A DNA stretch of 47,250 nt from Oscillospiraceae bacterium (GCA_015065065.1 SVQX01000013.1:1-47250); one strand, 5' to 3'; positions 29,207 through 38,057 are shown, counted from the first letter of the stretch. Program-made: numbers and translations. Notes: generated by a model from the sequence alone, not told the origin.

Positions 29207-31029
29207 ACCGTCACCTCCTCTGTATCCGCATAGGTATCAGCCTGCTTGTGCCACATATCGGCATATTTTCCGTTCATCTTCAGTAATTCGCTATGTGTTC
29301 CCTGCTCGACGATTTTGCCGTTTTCAAACATATATACACGGTCTGCCATAGTGGCACTTGAAAGTCTGTGTGAAATAAATATGACCGTTTTTCCCTCGCA
29401 TGCCTCAAACATATTGCAATACATTTCCTGTTCGGCTATCGGATCAAGTGCGGACGTGGGCTCGTCCATAATAACGATCTCCTGCTTTCCTGCAAAAATT
29501 CTCGCAATAGATATTTTTTGAGCCTCACCTCCCGAAAAAACCGCTCCACTGTCATCAAATTCTTTGGTGACTGTCGTATCAACGCTGCCGGGAAAAGTCT
29601 CAACCTTTGCATATATACCTGATTTTAAAAGTGCATCCTTAACCGTTTCACGATCATCATCCGTAATATTACCGCGCAGCATTACGTTCTCGGCAATGGT
29701 GGTTGCAAAGAGACGGTAATCCTGAAATACCGTTCCGAACAGCTCACGGTATGATGATAAACGGTAATTCTTGATATTTTCTCCGTTTAGAAGTATCTCT
29801 CCATCGCTTGGATCGTACAAGCGCTGTAACAGTTTTATAAGTGTTGTCTTGCCTGCGCCGTTGTGTCCTACGATAGCTATTCTATCTCCCCTATGCACTG
29901 TTAGATCAACATTTGACAGTGCCGCCGAGGTCTGTCCGTCGTATCTGAAGGACAGGCCCTTAAGCTCAAGCTTTTCAAAATTCGGAACACAAGGAGCATT
30001 CGCATCCTCTGCGATATGCACCTCGTACTCCAAAAAAGCACGGAGATTGTCAACATACAGAGAGTTTTCATCCAGCTTAAAAAATACGTTGCCTATATGA
30101 TTGACACTGCTCGCCACGTTGGTAATGGAATTTATGATAACAAAGCAATCTCCCAAAAGCATATTTTTTGCTACCAGCGTTTTATAGGCTGCAATCGTTA
30201 TAGAGCCTGAATAAACCACGATATCGAAAACGAAATCAAACATATAGCGGAAAAACATCATCTTGTAGCCGTACTTTTTAACTATACCCTTCAACTCATC
30301 AACGCTGGAATGCATACGGCGGAACATAACCTTCCACATTTCTGTCAAGCGCATTTCTTTTGAAAAATCGCTGAGATAAAATGTACGGCGCACATAGTCG
30401 CGCTGCCTTGCAACCTCCCTGTTCTGCATATCGTATTCGTATCTGAGGCGGTTGCGCTTTTTGCCTATAAGCAACGTATAAAACAGAGGCAGAAATGCGA
30501 CGAGCAAGAATATCGGGTCAATAGTGATTATTAAATAACCCACTCCTATAAGATTGACCGTTATCCAAATAACATCCGCAACATTGTTCATAACGGTATA
30601 TGCTCTGTTTGTCGCATCACCGGTGGCTTTTACGTAGGTGTCATAAAAAGCAGAGTTATCAAAGCAAGCGAGATCCACCTCGACAGCCTTCTTCTGGAGC
30701 AGATTCTGAATATATACCTCAACCCTTGAGTGTCTTAGCTCAAGATAGCACCCCGCTATATTCCTGTAGATCACATACACCAGCGTGTATGTAAACATAC
30801 ATGCAAGCGTTATAATGATAACCCTTAACTCCTTGCCCTCCTGTAATGCATTGAGCGCATACTTGTAAAGATAGGTGTTTAGCAGGAATGAGTTTATAGC
30901 TCCGAGAACTGCCGAAACAAACGTTACTACCAACACACCCGGACACGCCTTGGCTATAAGTCCCAGCATATAGCAGTTGTTTTTCAAGGCTCGTCCCCAA
31001 TTTATTTTCTTTTTGTTTTTCTTGTTCAT
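29203..31029 (-). CDS. ABC transporter, fused TM and ATPase domains
   Basis: 608 aa; VGHNGAGKTTLIKLLQRLYD, FSGGEAQKISIARIFAGKQEIVIMDEPTSALDP; 4-nt overlap with next gene. Confidence 0.93.
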   Translation of the reverse strand: MNKKNKKKINWGRALKNNCYMLGLIAKACPGVLVVTFVSAVLGAINSFLLNTYLYKYALNALQEGKELRVIIITLACMFTYTLVYVIYRNIAGCYLELRHSRVEVYIQNLLQKKAVEVDLACFDNSAFYDTYVKATGDATNRAYTVMNNVADVIWITVNLIGVGYLIITIDPIFLLVAFLPLFYTLLIGKKRNRLRYEYDMQNREVARQRDYVRRTFYLSDFSKEMRLTEMWKVMFRRMHSSVDELKGIVKKYGYKMMFFRYMFDFVFDIVVYSGSITIAAYKTLVAKNMLLGDCFVIINSITNVASSVNHIGNVFFKLDENSLYVDNLRAFLEYEVHIAEDANAPCVPNFEKLELKGLSFRYDGQTSAALSNVDLTVHRGDRIAIVGHNGAGKTTLIKLLQRLYDPSDGEILLNGENIKNYRLSSYRELFGTVFQDYRLFATTIAENVMLRGNITDDDRETVKDALLKSGIYAKVETFPGSVDTTVTKEFDDSGAVFSGGEAQKISIARIFAGKQEIVIMDEPTSALDPIAEQEMYCNMFEACEGKTVIFISHRLSSATMADRVYMFENGKIVEQGTHSELLKMNGKYADMWHKQADTYADTEEVTV

Positions 31030-31052
31030 AAGTTTTTTATAAATCTCCCGTT

Positions 31053-32087
31053 TTACATATTTTCGCGGTTCGTTTGTATTTTTTTCAAGTCAGCATCAGT
31101 CAAGAATTTTCTCATATATCCCGGCAGGTCAGGATGAAAAATCCTTGCCGCCAAAGGAATATCCCACTGCTTTCGCTCGATGTCATTAAGTCCGAACCCA
31201 TTTAGCAAGGCATCGTCACGCTCTTGCTCCAATGCCTCTATATAAGGAGTCAGAATAGGATCCAAAAATATCTCCATAGTATGCTTCAGACACACGTACA
31301 CGTAACGTCCCACATTCAATTCGGAGGATATCCGAACAATCTGACGTACGGACGGCGTCACGTTTTTAACGTAAAAATAGATATCGCAAAGGCATCCCAA
31401 CGACAATCCGCCGAGCGAGAGCAGATATATAGAATTCATATCCTTATAGTGGTGCAGGCACAGTGCTATAAATTCCATTTCGGGCTTCAGTTTATAAAAA
31501 TCCACTTCAAGCAGAGCGTATTTTTCTCTTTCGGATAGCACATGATCCATATCCGCGCGTTCTTCGCTCTCACCCCATAAAATATCCATATTCACATCCA
31601 CGTTGACGTACGGGCAAAGCAAGCTATGTGTTTTTTTAATATACGGCGCGGTCTGATGGCTTGCGGACGAATAAAACAGTATTTCCTTGCGCGCAAAAGG
31701 TACTATTCTCCCGTCCGTCACTCGCCCCTGAACAAAGCCGCTCTCCCTTAGCAGGCGCTTGGCTTTGTCAGCATCCCGACGGTTTATCAGAATGTCAACA
31801 TCTCCCGACACTCGGCGGAACGGGTCGTTGCAAACTGCCTCGGACAGTACCGCACCCTTGACCACCGCATACGGGAACTCCGCGTTTTTAAAGAAAAATT
31901 CGCACGCGCGGTATCTTTCCTTTACCGCCGAAATATTAACGGCTCTCTCCATCATATCTGCCTGAGAATTAGTTTGCTTTAATAACGGATGGCATTTATG
32001 CGCCTTCAAAATAGCCGTTATTTCGGGTTTGGGCTCTCCCCCACGCGCACAAGCTCGCACCCCCTCCACTATTTGCTCTACTCTCAT
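31053..32087 (-). CDS. Nucleotidyltransferase family protein (PF14907-like)
   Basis: AVVKGAVLSEAVCNDPFRRVSGDVDILINRRDADKAKRLL: KG...R..GDVDIL signature. Confidence 0.8.
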   Translation of the reverse strand: MRVEQIVEGVRACARGGEPKPEITAILKAHKCHPLLKQTNSQADMMERAVNISAVKERYRACEFFFKNAEFPYAVVKGAVLSEAVCNDPFRRVSGDVDILINRRDADKAKRLLRESGFVQGRVTDGRIVPFARKEILFYSSASHQTAPYIKKTHSLLCPYVNVDVNMDILWGESEERADMDHVLSEREKYALLEVDFYKLKPEMEFIALCLHHYKDMNSIYLLSLGGLSLGCLCDIYFYVKNVTPSVRQIVRISSELNVGRYVYVCLKHTMEIFLDPILTPYIEALEQERDDALLNGFGLNDIERKQWDIPLAARIFHPDLPGYMRKFLTDADLKKIQTNRENM

Positions 32088-33259
32088 ACCGTTGCTACCC
32101 CGTTGCTTTTGTAAAAATCGGCAAACCTTTTGTTTTTCTCCGTCGCTGTATAAATTCCGCTTATCTGCTGCGCAGATGCCGATTTGACAGCATCCAGCAG
32201 CATATAATCAAATCCGCGGTCAAAAACACGGCATGACAGCATAAAGGCTTCTATTACGTTATCTCTCAAAACCGCCATTCCAACAATTCCCATATCGCCG
32301 TATTTATCAGCTGCATCAAGGACAAATATATCACACGCCTCGTTCGCAAGCATCCTTTGCAATTCATCCTCGGTGTAGCTTTTCGCGGACAGATTGAATT
32401 GATGCGTGCGCGAAGAAAGCTCGGAAAGCCTTGCGCATTGAGCAAGCTCCGCCCGCGCTACCCTCACCCTTGTCATCAGTGACGAATTATATTCCTCTGG
32501 CGAAGTAAATCTTAGTTTATCCTTCTCACGCTCCTTTTGCTCGTGATACAGCTGAGTCCTATTCAAATCGGATGTCGGCTGAACATCTGAAAATATCGAT
32601 GTAATACGCTCAATTACGGAGCTATCCGAATAATCGAGCTTAATACACTCCACCTCCGGTAAATTTATACCGACAAATCCAAGCTCATAATCGCTGTCGT
32701 CCACAAAAGCCATAGCGTCCAAGGTCATATTAAGCTCGTCCGATATAGCACGAATATTAGTCACCTTATCATTTCTATTGGCAGTTATGCAAGCAAAATT
32801 CTCCTTTGTGAGCAGCATCTTCGGATGCTCCAGCGACCGCTCGATTAAAAAATTCTCATTCTTACTGCAAATACATAACAGCACACCGCGGCGGTACAAA
32901 TCCTTTAGTACTGACTGAAAAGCCAGCACCTCCACGTCAATGACGATATCATCCTCTCCGCTGATACCCTTCCAAAGAACTCCGTCAGCATCAAGTATCA
33001 AGCACTTTTTTGTCACCTGCGGCTCCGAAAAATACTTTTTCAGCGTACCGAACAGCTTGTCAATCGTTATAAAGTTATCCATTAAAAGATCACTGTCAAG
33101 TATCTCAATATCAAACTTTTCCTCCAACTTAACGATAAATGAAATGAATTTCAAGGACGTAAGTCCTATCTCGTTCAATTCGGATTTGTAATTTTCAAGC
33201 TCTGCGGGCGAGATTTCCAATTCTCCCGCTAACAATTCAACTATTTTTTTGTTGTCCAT
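32084..33259 (-). CDS. Acyl carrier protein-FkbH-like HAD didomain protein
   Basis: N-terminal ACP-like NEIGLTSLKFISFIVKLEEKFDIEI (Ser attachment site); FkbH motif CLILDADGVLWKGISGEDDI; C-terminal GNAT-like region. Confidence 0.85.
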   Translation of the reverse strand: MDNKKIVELLAGELEISPAELENYKSELNEIGLTSLKFISFIVKLEEKFDIEILDSDLLMDNFITIDKLFGTLKKYFSEPQVTKKCLILDADGVLWKGISGEDDIVIDVEVLAFQSVLKDLYRRGVLLCICSKNENFLIERSLEHPKMLLTKENFACITANRNDKVTNIRAISDELNMTLDAMAFVDDSDYELGFVGINLPEVECIKLDYSDSSVIERITSIFSDVQPTSDLNRTQLYHEQKEREKDKLRFTSPEEYNSSLMTRVRVARAELAQCARLSELSSRTHQFNLSAKSYTEDELQRMLANEACDIFVLDAADKYGDMGIVGMAVLRDNVIEAFMLSCRVFDRGFDYMLLDAVKSASAQQISGIYTATEKNKRFADFYKSNGVATV

Positions 33260-33271
33260 TTTGTTTCCTTC

Positions 33272-34285
33272 CTATTTATTATGTGATTTGACGTATGTAT
33301 CCAGAAATTGCAGTTTTCTAAAGGTACAGTTGCCGTCACTTGCAAGCGGATCTCCAAAATTATTTACCGCCTCCGCCATACATCCCTTGCCGCACGCCGA
33401 GCGCAACATACATCGCTCGCATCCGTAATCGCAGTATAATCGCTGCTTAGCAAGAGAAACCAACGCTTCAACCCTCTTTTCCACCTCCTTTGCATTGAAA
33501 TCAAAAATGTTTCCAATAGAAAAGTCATCAGAATATAATGTCTGGCAGGGCTGAATATCACCGTTGACCTTAATGCACACAGACATATTCTCGGCATCTA
33601 CCGAATACGGGCAACGCACAGTACATTTCGGCAAATACGCCTCAACGCCGTGCTTTTCGTTCAAGGACTTTACCATTCGCAAAATCGAAAGCTTTTGTTG
33701 AGGGGAAAGAGCCTTGCTATCCCAATTATCCGAGCCGTTTCCCGATTTATAGATAAATGCAAGCTCGGGCACGCATCCAAGCGACAGTGCGAGGTGATAA
33801 AAATCCTCCGCACAGTAAAAATTACCTTGCGAGATAACCATTTTCAAAAGCGGCTTCCCCGTCGGTAGGTGAAGCTTTTTTACAAACTCCACCGCCCTTG
33901 CAAAATTGTTTTCCCCGCGCGTTAATTGGTTGGATTTCTCGTCAGCTCCGTCCAGACTTACCTGCACCGTAATATTGTCGTGAGAATTCAAAAAATCTAT
34001 CCATTCCCCATCGTGTACAGTTCCATTCGTTACAAAACCGAAGCTGAATTGCGGATATCGGTCAATAAGCTCAAGCAGACCGTGAAAGTTCGAATGCAAA
34101 GACGGCTCGCCGCCCGAAAACAGAAAGCGCGTAGCACCGTAGTCGGAGCCGAGCTTCATTATATGCTTTATCTGCTCCAAGGACATCTCCTGCGTGAGCC
34201 TATTAAGCCCCGAGCGATTGTAGCAGGTGGCGCAATTCAGATTGCACCTGTTCGTTATCTCTGTATATACTGTCTTGAATTTCAT
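33272..34285 (-). CDS. Radical SAM/SPASM domain peptide-modifying enzyme
   Basis: TEITNRCNLNCATCYNRSG (CxxxCxxC), FSGGEPSLH; C-terminal SPASM Cys CDYGCERCMLRSACGKGC. ATGA overlap with upstream gene. Confidence 0.88.
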   Translation of the reverse strand: MKFKTVYTEITNRCNLNCATCYNRSGLNRLTQEMSLEQIKHIMKLGSDYGATRFLFSGGEPSLHSNFHGLLELIDRYPQFSFGFVTNGTVHDGEWIDFLNSHDNITVQVSLDGADEKSNQLTRGENNFARAVEFVKKLHLPTGKPLLKMVISQGNFYCAEDFYHLALSLGCVPELAFIYKSGNGSDNWDSKALSPQQKLSILRMVKSLNEKHGVEAYLPKCTVRCPYSVDAENMSVCIKVNGDIQPCQTLYSDDFSIGNIFDFNAKEVEKRVEALVSLAKQRLYCDYGCERCMLRSACGKGCMAEAVNNFGDPLASDGNCTFRKLQFLDTYVKSHNK

Positions 34286-35004
34286 CGCACTATTACTACG
34301 TTCTTTGTTATACAATCTGCCAAAAAATCCTCTACGTCTGCCCTGATGTCCTCGGGAGTGGCATCATAAATTTCACACAGCTTGTCCAACAGTTCATCCA
34401 AGGTAACAGGCTCGTCCATACAGCCGAGGATGTCAACACCCGTCTCGTTGTAAAAGTGAGTATCTCCGCTCTCGGGGTCAAATACCGCCAGCGAGGTATC
34501 GTCTGCGGAAATGTAGTCCATTGCTTTGCTTTTTTGATAAGTCATTGTTTTGTCCTCCGTTTGATTTATATATTGTTTATAAAAACGGTATACACCGCTT
34601 TGTTTCGTTTGGGTTGCATCATAGCCGCTTTTCCTGAAAACACGGCTGATAAGGTAGGACAGCTCAAGCCCCACGGTCGTAAGCGCGGGGGGCCCTTCCC
34701 CGTTTCTCTTTACGACCTTGCCCGCAATTTGTCCGTATTCAACGTCCTCCAGCCTCAGGGCATTGTCCCCCTTGCAGAAATATCTGCCGTCCTTGATATG
34801 TAACAGCCTGTGAATGAGCAGCTCGCCGCTCTTGTAGCGAAATACCAATATATCCCCTACATTATACGAGTCTGCCCGCCTTACCGTTACAACGTCGCCC
34901 TCGTGCAGTGAAGGCTCCATACTCACGCCTGTCACGGTAATATCAACGTCAGCCCCACTTTTAAGCCTTAAAGTCATAATGCTTTTCAAAAGCTCAGCGT
35001 TCAT
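34282..35004 (-). CDS. S26 (ER/SipW-type) signal-peptidase-like protein fused to a C-terminal PqqD/RRE domain
   Basis: VTGVSMEPSLHEGDVV (catalytic Ser), LLIHRLLHI (His as in ER-type), KGDN; C-terminal AMDYISADDTSLAVFDPESGDTHFYNETGVDILGCMDEPVTLDELLDKL PqqD-like. Confidence 0.75.
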   Translation of the reverse strand: MNAELLKSIMTLRLKSGADVDITVTGVSMEPSLHEGDVVTVRRADSYNVGDILVFRYKSGELLIHRLLHIKDGRYFCKGDNALRLEDVEYGQIAGKVVKRNGEGPPALTTVGLELSYLISRVFRKSGYDATQTKQSGVYRFYKQYINQTEDKTMTYQKSKAMDYISADDTSLAVFDPESGDTHFYNETGVDILGCMDEPVTLDELLDKLCEIYDATPEDIRADVEDFLADCITKNVVIVR

Positions 35005-35797
35005 AGTTCTCTATCACCTCTTTAACAAAATTCATGTCGCAATATTTTAGCCGCTTGCCAAACTCCCGTCCAAGCTTACTCAAAAAATGCAAATAGTCGG
35101 CGGTAACGGGATAGACAGTTATGGGCGATCTCATCAGCGCCGCTATTTTTTCCGCGCCCGTCATTTGAAAAACCGAATTTTCTGATTCTGTTCGCTCAAT
35201 GAAAAATATCTCACCCAGCGGCAGTGGCTTTTCAACGCTATTTTGCGGAGTGTATACGTAACGGTCATTCCCCTCCTGTTCGGACAGAAGCTCCAGGCTT
35301 GGTGGGAGTGCATTATATTTCTTTAAGACCTCTACACCGCCCGCGCGCAAATGGAGCGGCTTTGCAAAAGGATATATCATAAGCGAGGCGCGCTCAAGCA
35401 GCACACAGTCGTCGGTAATATATCCGCAGCCTTGGCTCACAAGATAGCTTGTAAGCGTGGTTTTTCCCGTGGTGGTAGCCGCCAAAAATACATAAGCCTT
35501 ACCGCAATGCTCCACCGCTCCGCCGTGCAGAGCCAGCATATCAGAAGAATAGGAGGGATTTTCAAACAAAAACCTGTTTAAATAAAAAATTGGTCTTGAT
35601 GTTTTCTTCGACACGCTCCCCACCGTAACCGTATATTCGTCACCCTCCTTCAATATACTTATGTCCGGAGTCGCAGTCGTATCAGTCTCCACTATATGCT
35701 GCCCGTATTTAAGAGTGATCCGCGAGCCGATTATCGGGCAATCGGTCTCTATCACATATACCGATTGACACGGCATTTTCAATAAATATACTTTCAA
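34994..35797 (-). CDS. HPr kinase-like (HprK-related) ATP-binding protein
   Basis: LHGGAVEHCGKAYVFLAATTTGKTTLTSYLVSQGCGYITDDCVLLE; TTG start after ggggagaaagac. Confidence 0.75.
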   Translation of the reverse strand: MKVYLLKMPCQSVYVIETDCPIIGSRITLKYGQHIVETDTTATPDISILKEGDEYTVTVGSVSKKTSRPIFYLNRFLFENPSYSSDMLALHGGAVEHCGKAYVFLAATTTGKTTLTSYLVSQGCGYITDDCVLLERASLMIYPFAKPLHLRAGGVEVLKKYNALPPSLELLSEQEGNDRYVYTPQNSVEKPLPLGEIFFIERTESENSVFQMTGAEKIAALMRSPITVYPVTADYLHFLSKLGREFGKRLKYCDMNFVKEVIENYER

Positions 35798-35828
35798 GTC
35801 TTTCTCCCCCTTTACTTTATGATGCTAA

Positions 35829-35857
35829 ATTATACCATATTTTGACATCAATTTCAA
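35829..35857 (-). promoter_or_regulatory. Promoter of the RiPP-like biosynthetic operon
   Basis: TTGAAA-N17-TATAAT on minus strand (attata 35829-35834; tttcaa 35852-35857). Confidence 0.7.
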
Positions 35858-35887
35858 TAGATTTGATAAAACATTTTACAAAAGCTC

Positions 35888-35907
35888 AAAAAAAATTAAT
35901 TTTTTTT
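35888..35907. promoter_or_regulatory. Candidate operator: 20-bp perfect palindrome between divergent promoters
   Basis: aaaaaaaattaatttttttt. Confidence 0.35.
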
Positions 35908-35917
35908 CGACAGCCTA

Positions 35918-35946
35918 TTGCATTTTTTTGTATTTTGTGATATAAT
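35918..35946 (+). promoter_or_regulatory. Promoter of ArsR-type regulator / precursor peptide unit
   Basis: ttgcat 35918-35923, 17-nt spacer, tataat 35941-35946. Confidence 0.75.
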
Positions 35947-35981
35947 GTATTAAGAAATTAAAAAACAAGGAGGTGAAACGA

Positions 35982-37025
35982 ATGCCAAATATCAAAATTT
36001 TAAAGGAACCCGGGTTTCTTTATGATCTGAATTTTTTGTTCTATGCCAAATTCAATACCGAGCTTTGTGTTGATTCTCTCGCGGATAAAACCCAAAAAGA
36101 GTCATACGCTAAATTTTTAAAGGAAACCTTGCAGCACTTCGGCGATATTTCAGATGATCTCTACGTTTTTTATCACGCGATAAAGAATGGCCATTGTTTT
36201 ATTACGACACATTATCTTGACACTTACAAGGATCTTTTTGCCACTGACTTTAATTTCGAATATTTCAAAAGCTTGCTTTCCGACACTGATAGGTTGAGTC
36301 AAAACCTGATACGGTTCTATCTGTACGATCTTTCGGAAGAAGAGCTTGAGGAATGCTTCTCCTCTACTGCCAAGCTGTTTTCTCATATAAAGGCTTCCGC
36401 GTACTCCAGCGAGGAAAAAAGCAGGCTGTACGAATTCTTTATCGATCCCACTCCCTATTTCCAAAGGCTTCAGTATGAGCTTATGGAAAAGGAAATAAAG
36501 CTCACGGAGTACTATAAAGAGAATTATCAAATCATTCTCGATGCACACAATAATACCACGTTTGAGGTGCTGAGTAAGAATGTAAAAGAAGTGTCCGATT
36601 TGAGCTTTTTGGAGAATAGCGAGCAAGATTTATACACCTCTTTTTGCATAGTAAATAAGTATTATATGCAATTGTTTTTTATCACGAGCGGTGCCGTTTA
36701 TCTTTTGGGACACGACTATGTTTCTATTATTGACGCCATTATTAAAGACAAGAACCACCCCCCCCTTGAAGATTTGTGTGATGCGCTAAGCGAAAAGAGC
36801 CGTGTGCAAATCCTGAATTTGCTATTGGAGCGCACAGAGGTCACATGCAAGGATTTGGAGAAGGTATTCAATTTTTCAGGCTCTACCGCCTACCACCACA
36901 TTACCCTGCTCACCAGGATAGGAGCAGTCGAGGTGCGAAAAGAGGGCAAAACCATATATTACCGATTAAACAAAAATTATTTTGATACAATGATAGCGCA
37001 ACTGAAAGTATTTTCAAACCGCTAA
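35982..37025 (+). CDS. ArsR-type winged-helix transcriptional regulator with long N-terminal domain
   Basis: C-terminal LCDALSEKSRVQILNLLLERTEVTCKDLEKVFNFSGSTAYHHITLLTRIGAVEVRKEGKTIYYRLN; ATG at 35982 preceded by aaggaggtg. Confidence 0.85.
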   Translation: MPNIKILKEPGFLYDLNFLFYAKFNTELCVDSLADKTQKESYAKFLKETLQHFGDISDDLYVFYHAIKNGHCFITTHYLDTYKDLFATDFNFEYFKSLLSDTDRLSQNLIRFYLYDLSEEELEECFSSTAKLFSHIKASAYSSEEKSRLYEFFIDPTPYFQRLQYELMEKEIKLTEYYKENYQIILDAHNNTTFEVLSKNVKEVSDLSFLENSEQDLYTSFCIVNKYYMQLFFITSGAVYLLGHDYVSIIDAIIKDKNHPPLEDLCDALSEKSRVQILNLLLERTEVTCKDLEKVFNFSGSTAYHHITLLTRIGAVEVRKEGKTIYYRLNKNYFDTMIAQLKVFSNR

Positions 37026-37038
37026 GAAAGGACACCAA

Positions 37039-37158
37039 ATGAGAAAGCTCTGGAACAAACCCGTGTGCAACACCCTGACTGCACAAAGCTTGTCAAGTCA
37101 CATTAAAGCAGCCGCTTGGTCTGGCGAAACCATGTGCATTTTCGGCGTATTCCGCTAA
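37039..37158 (+). CDS. Candidate RiPP precursor peptide (39 aa, not in the ORF track)
   Basis: MRKLWNKPVCNTLTAQSLSSHIKAAAWSGETMCIFGVFR*; RBS gaaagga 5-10 nt upstream; leader-like WxKPxxxxLT; terminator follows. Confidence 0.7.
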   Translation: MRKLWNKPVCNTLTAQSLSSHIKAAAWSGETMCIFGVFR

Positions 37159-37173
37159 TTTAAACAGCCACAG

Positions 37174-37213
37174 CAAAGAGCGCAACACGATAAATTTCGT
37201 GTTGCGCTCTTTG
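37174..37213 (+). terminator. Terminator after candidate precursor peptide gene
   Basis: 17-bp perfect stem caaagagcgcaacacga-taaatt-tcgtgttgcgctctttg. Confidence 0.8.
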
Positions 37214-37527
37214 TGTAACAAAAACAACGTGTGCGTCGCCGCGGCAGTTCTTTTTTGAATTTCCAAATCACAATCATTAAATATCCAATAAAAAACCAAA
37301 AAAAATCAAATATTTTTATATTTTTTAAGAAAAACATATTGAATTTATCTTAAAAATGTGTTACACTGCACTCAGTAATGAATTTTAATTTACAGCAACG
37401 GGTACAATAGGCGCACAAGTAGGCATACAAAGATAACAATGTTCACAAAATCGACACAACTGGTAACTGTAGTTCTTTGTATTTCCACATATTTCCTATT
37501 ATACTATCACAGAGAGGTGGCGATATT

Positions 37528-37749
37528 ATGACGCAAACGCAACAGTTCGCTCGAATGGTGCGAGAGCGCAGAAACGCTTTGGGGTTGAGCATTGAAAAAG
37601 CCGCAGAGCTCTGTGGAATGAGTTATAAGGGATTGGAGGAAATTGAGCTTGGGGATTCAAATCCCAAGCTGTCGAGTATTCTCAGCATTTCGACCGCTCT
37701 GGGTATTAACCTTGAAAACCTCAATCCCTGTGTTCCATCTCCCGACTGA
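37528..37749 (+). CDS. XRE-family helix-turn-helix protein
   Basis: MTQTQQFARMVRERRNALGLSIEKAAELCGMSYKGLEEIELGDSNPKLSSILSISTALGINLENL; RBS agaggtgg. Confidence 0.85.
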   Translation: MTQTQQFARMVRERRNALGLSIEKAAELCGMSYKGLEEIELGDSNPKLSSILSISTALGINLENLNPCVPSPD

Positions 37750-37788
37750 CAACTATAAAAAACATTTTGGGAGAAAGGAGAAAGGCAA

Positions 37789-38025
37789 ATGACGTACAAG
37801 TACATAGTTGTCCGGAACACATACCACAACAAAGCGGCTACACGAGTTGGATTTGGAATCGCTGCTGTCGAGGAGTACGATATGGAAACCACTGTCCTGG
37901 AATCCATACCGGACCTTTCGGCAAACATCAAGGATATCGAGCGATTAGTAGAGCTTTGCAATCGAAATCAGTTGGATATCGTCCACTTGAAAGACGTTGC
38001 AACTGATTTTTTGGAAACCAAATAA
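37789..38025 (+). CDS. Small protein of unknown function (DUF6514-like)
   Basis: 78 aa TYKYIVVRNTYHNKAATRVGFGIAAVEEYDMETTVLESIPDLSANIKDIERLVELCNRNQLDIVHLKDVATDFL; RBS gaaaggag. Confidence 0.6.
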   Translation: MTYKYIVVRNTYHNKAATRVGFGIAAVEEYDMETTVLESIPDLSANIKDIERLVELCNRNQLDIVHLKDVATDFLETK

Positions 38026-38032
38026 CCCTTAT

Positions 38033-38057
38033 CCCCAACAGTTATACTCTGTTGGGG
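38033..38057 (+). terminator. Terminator
   Basis: ccccaacag-ttatact-ctgttgggg hairpin. Confidence 0.7.
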
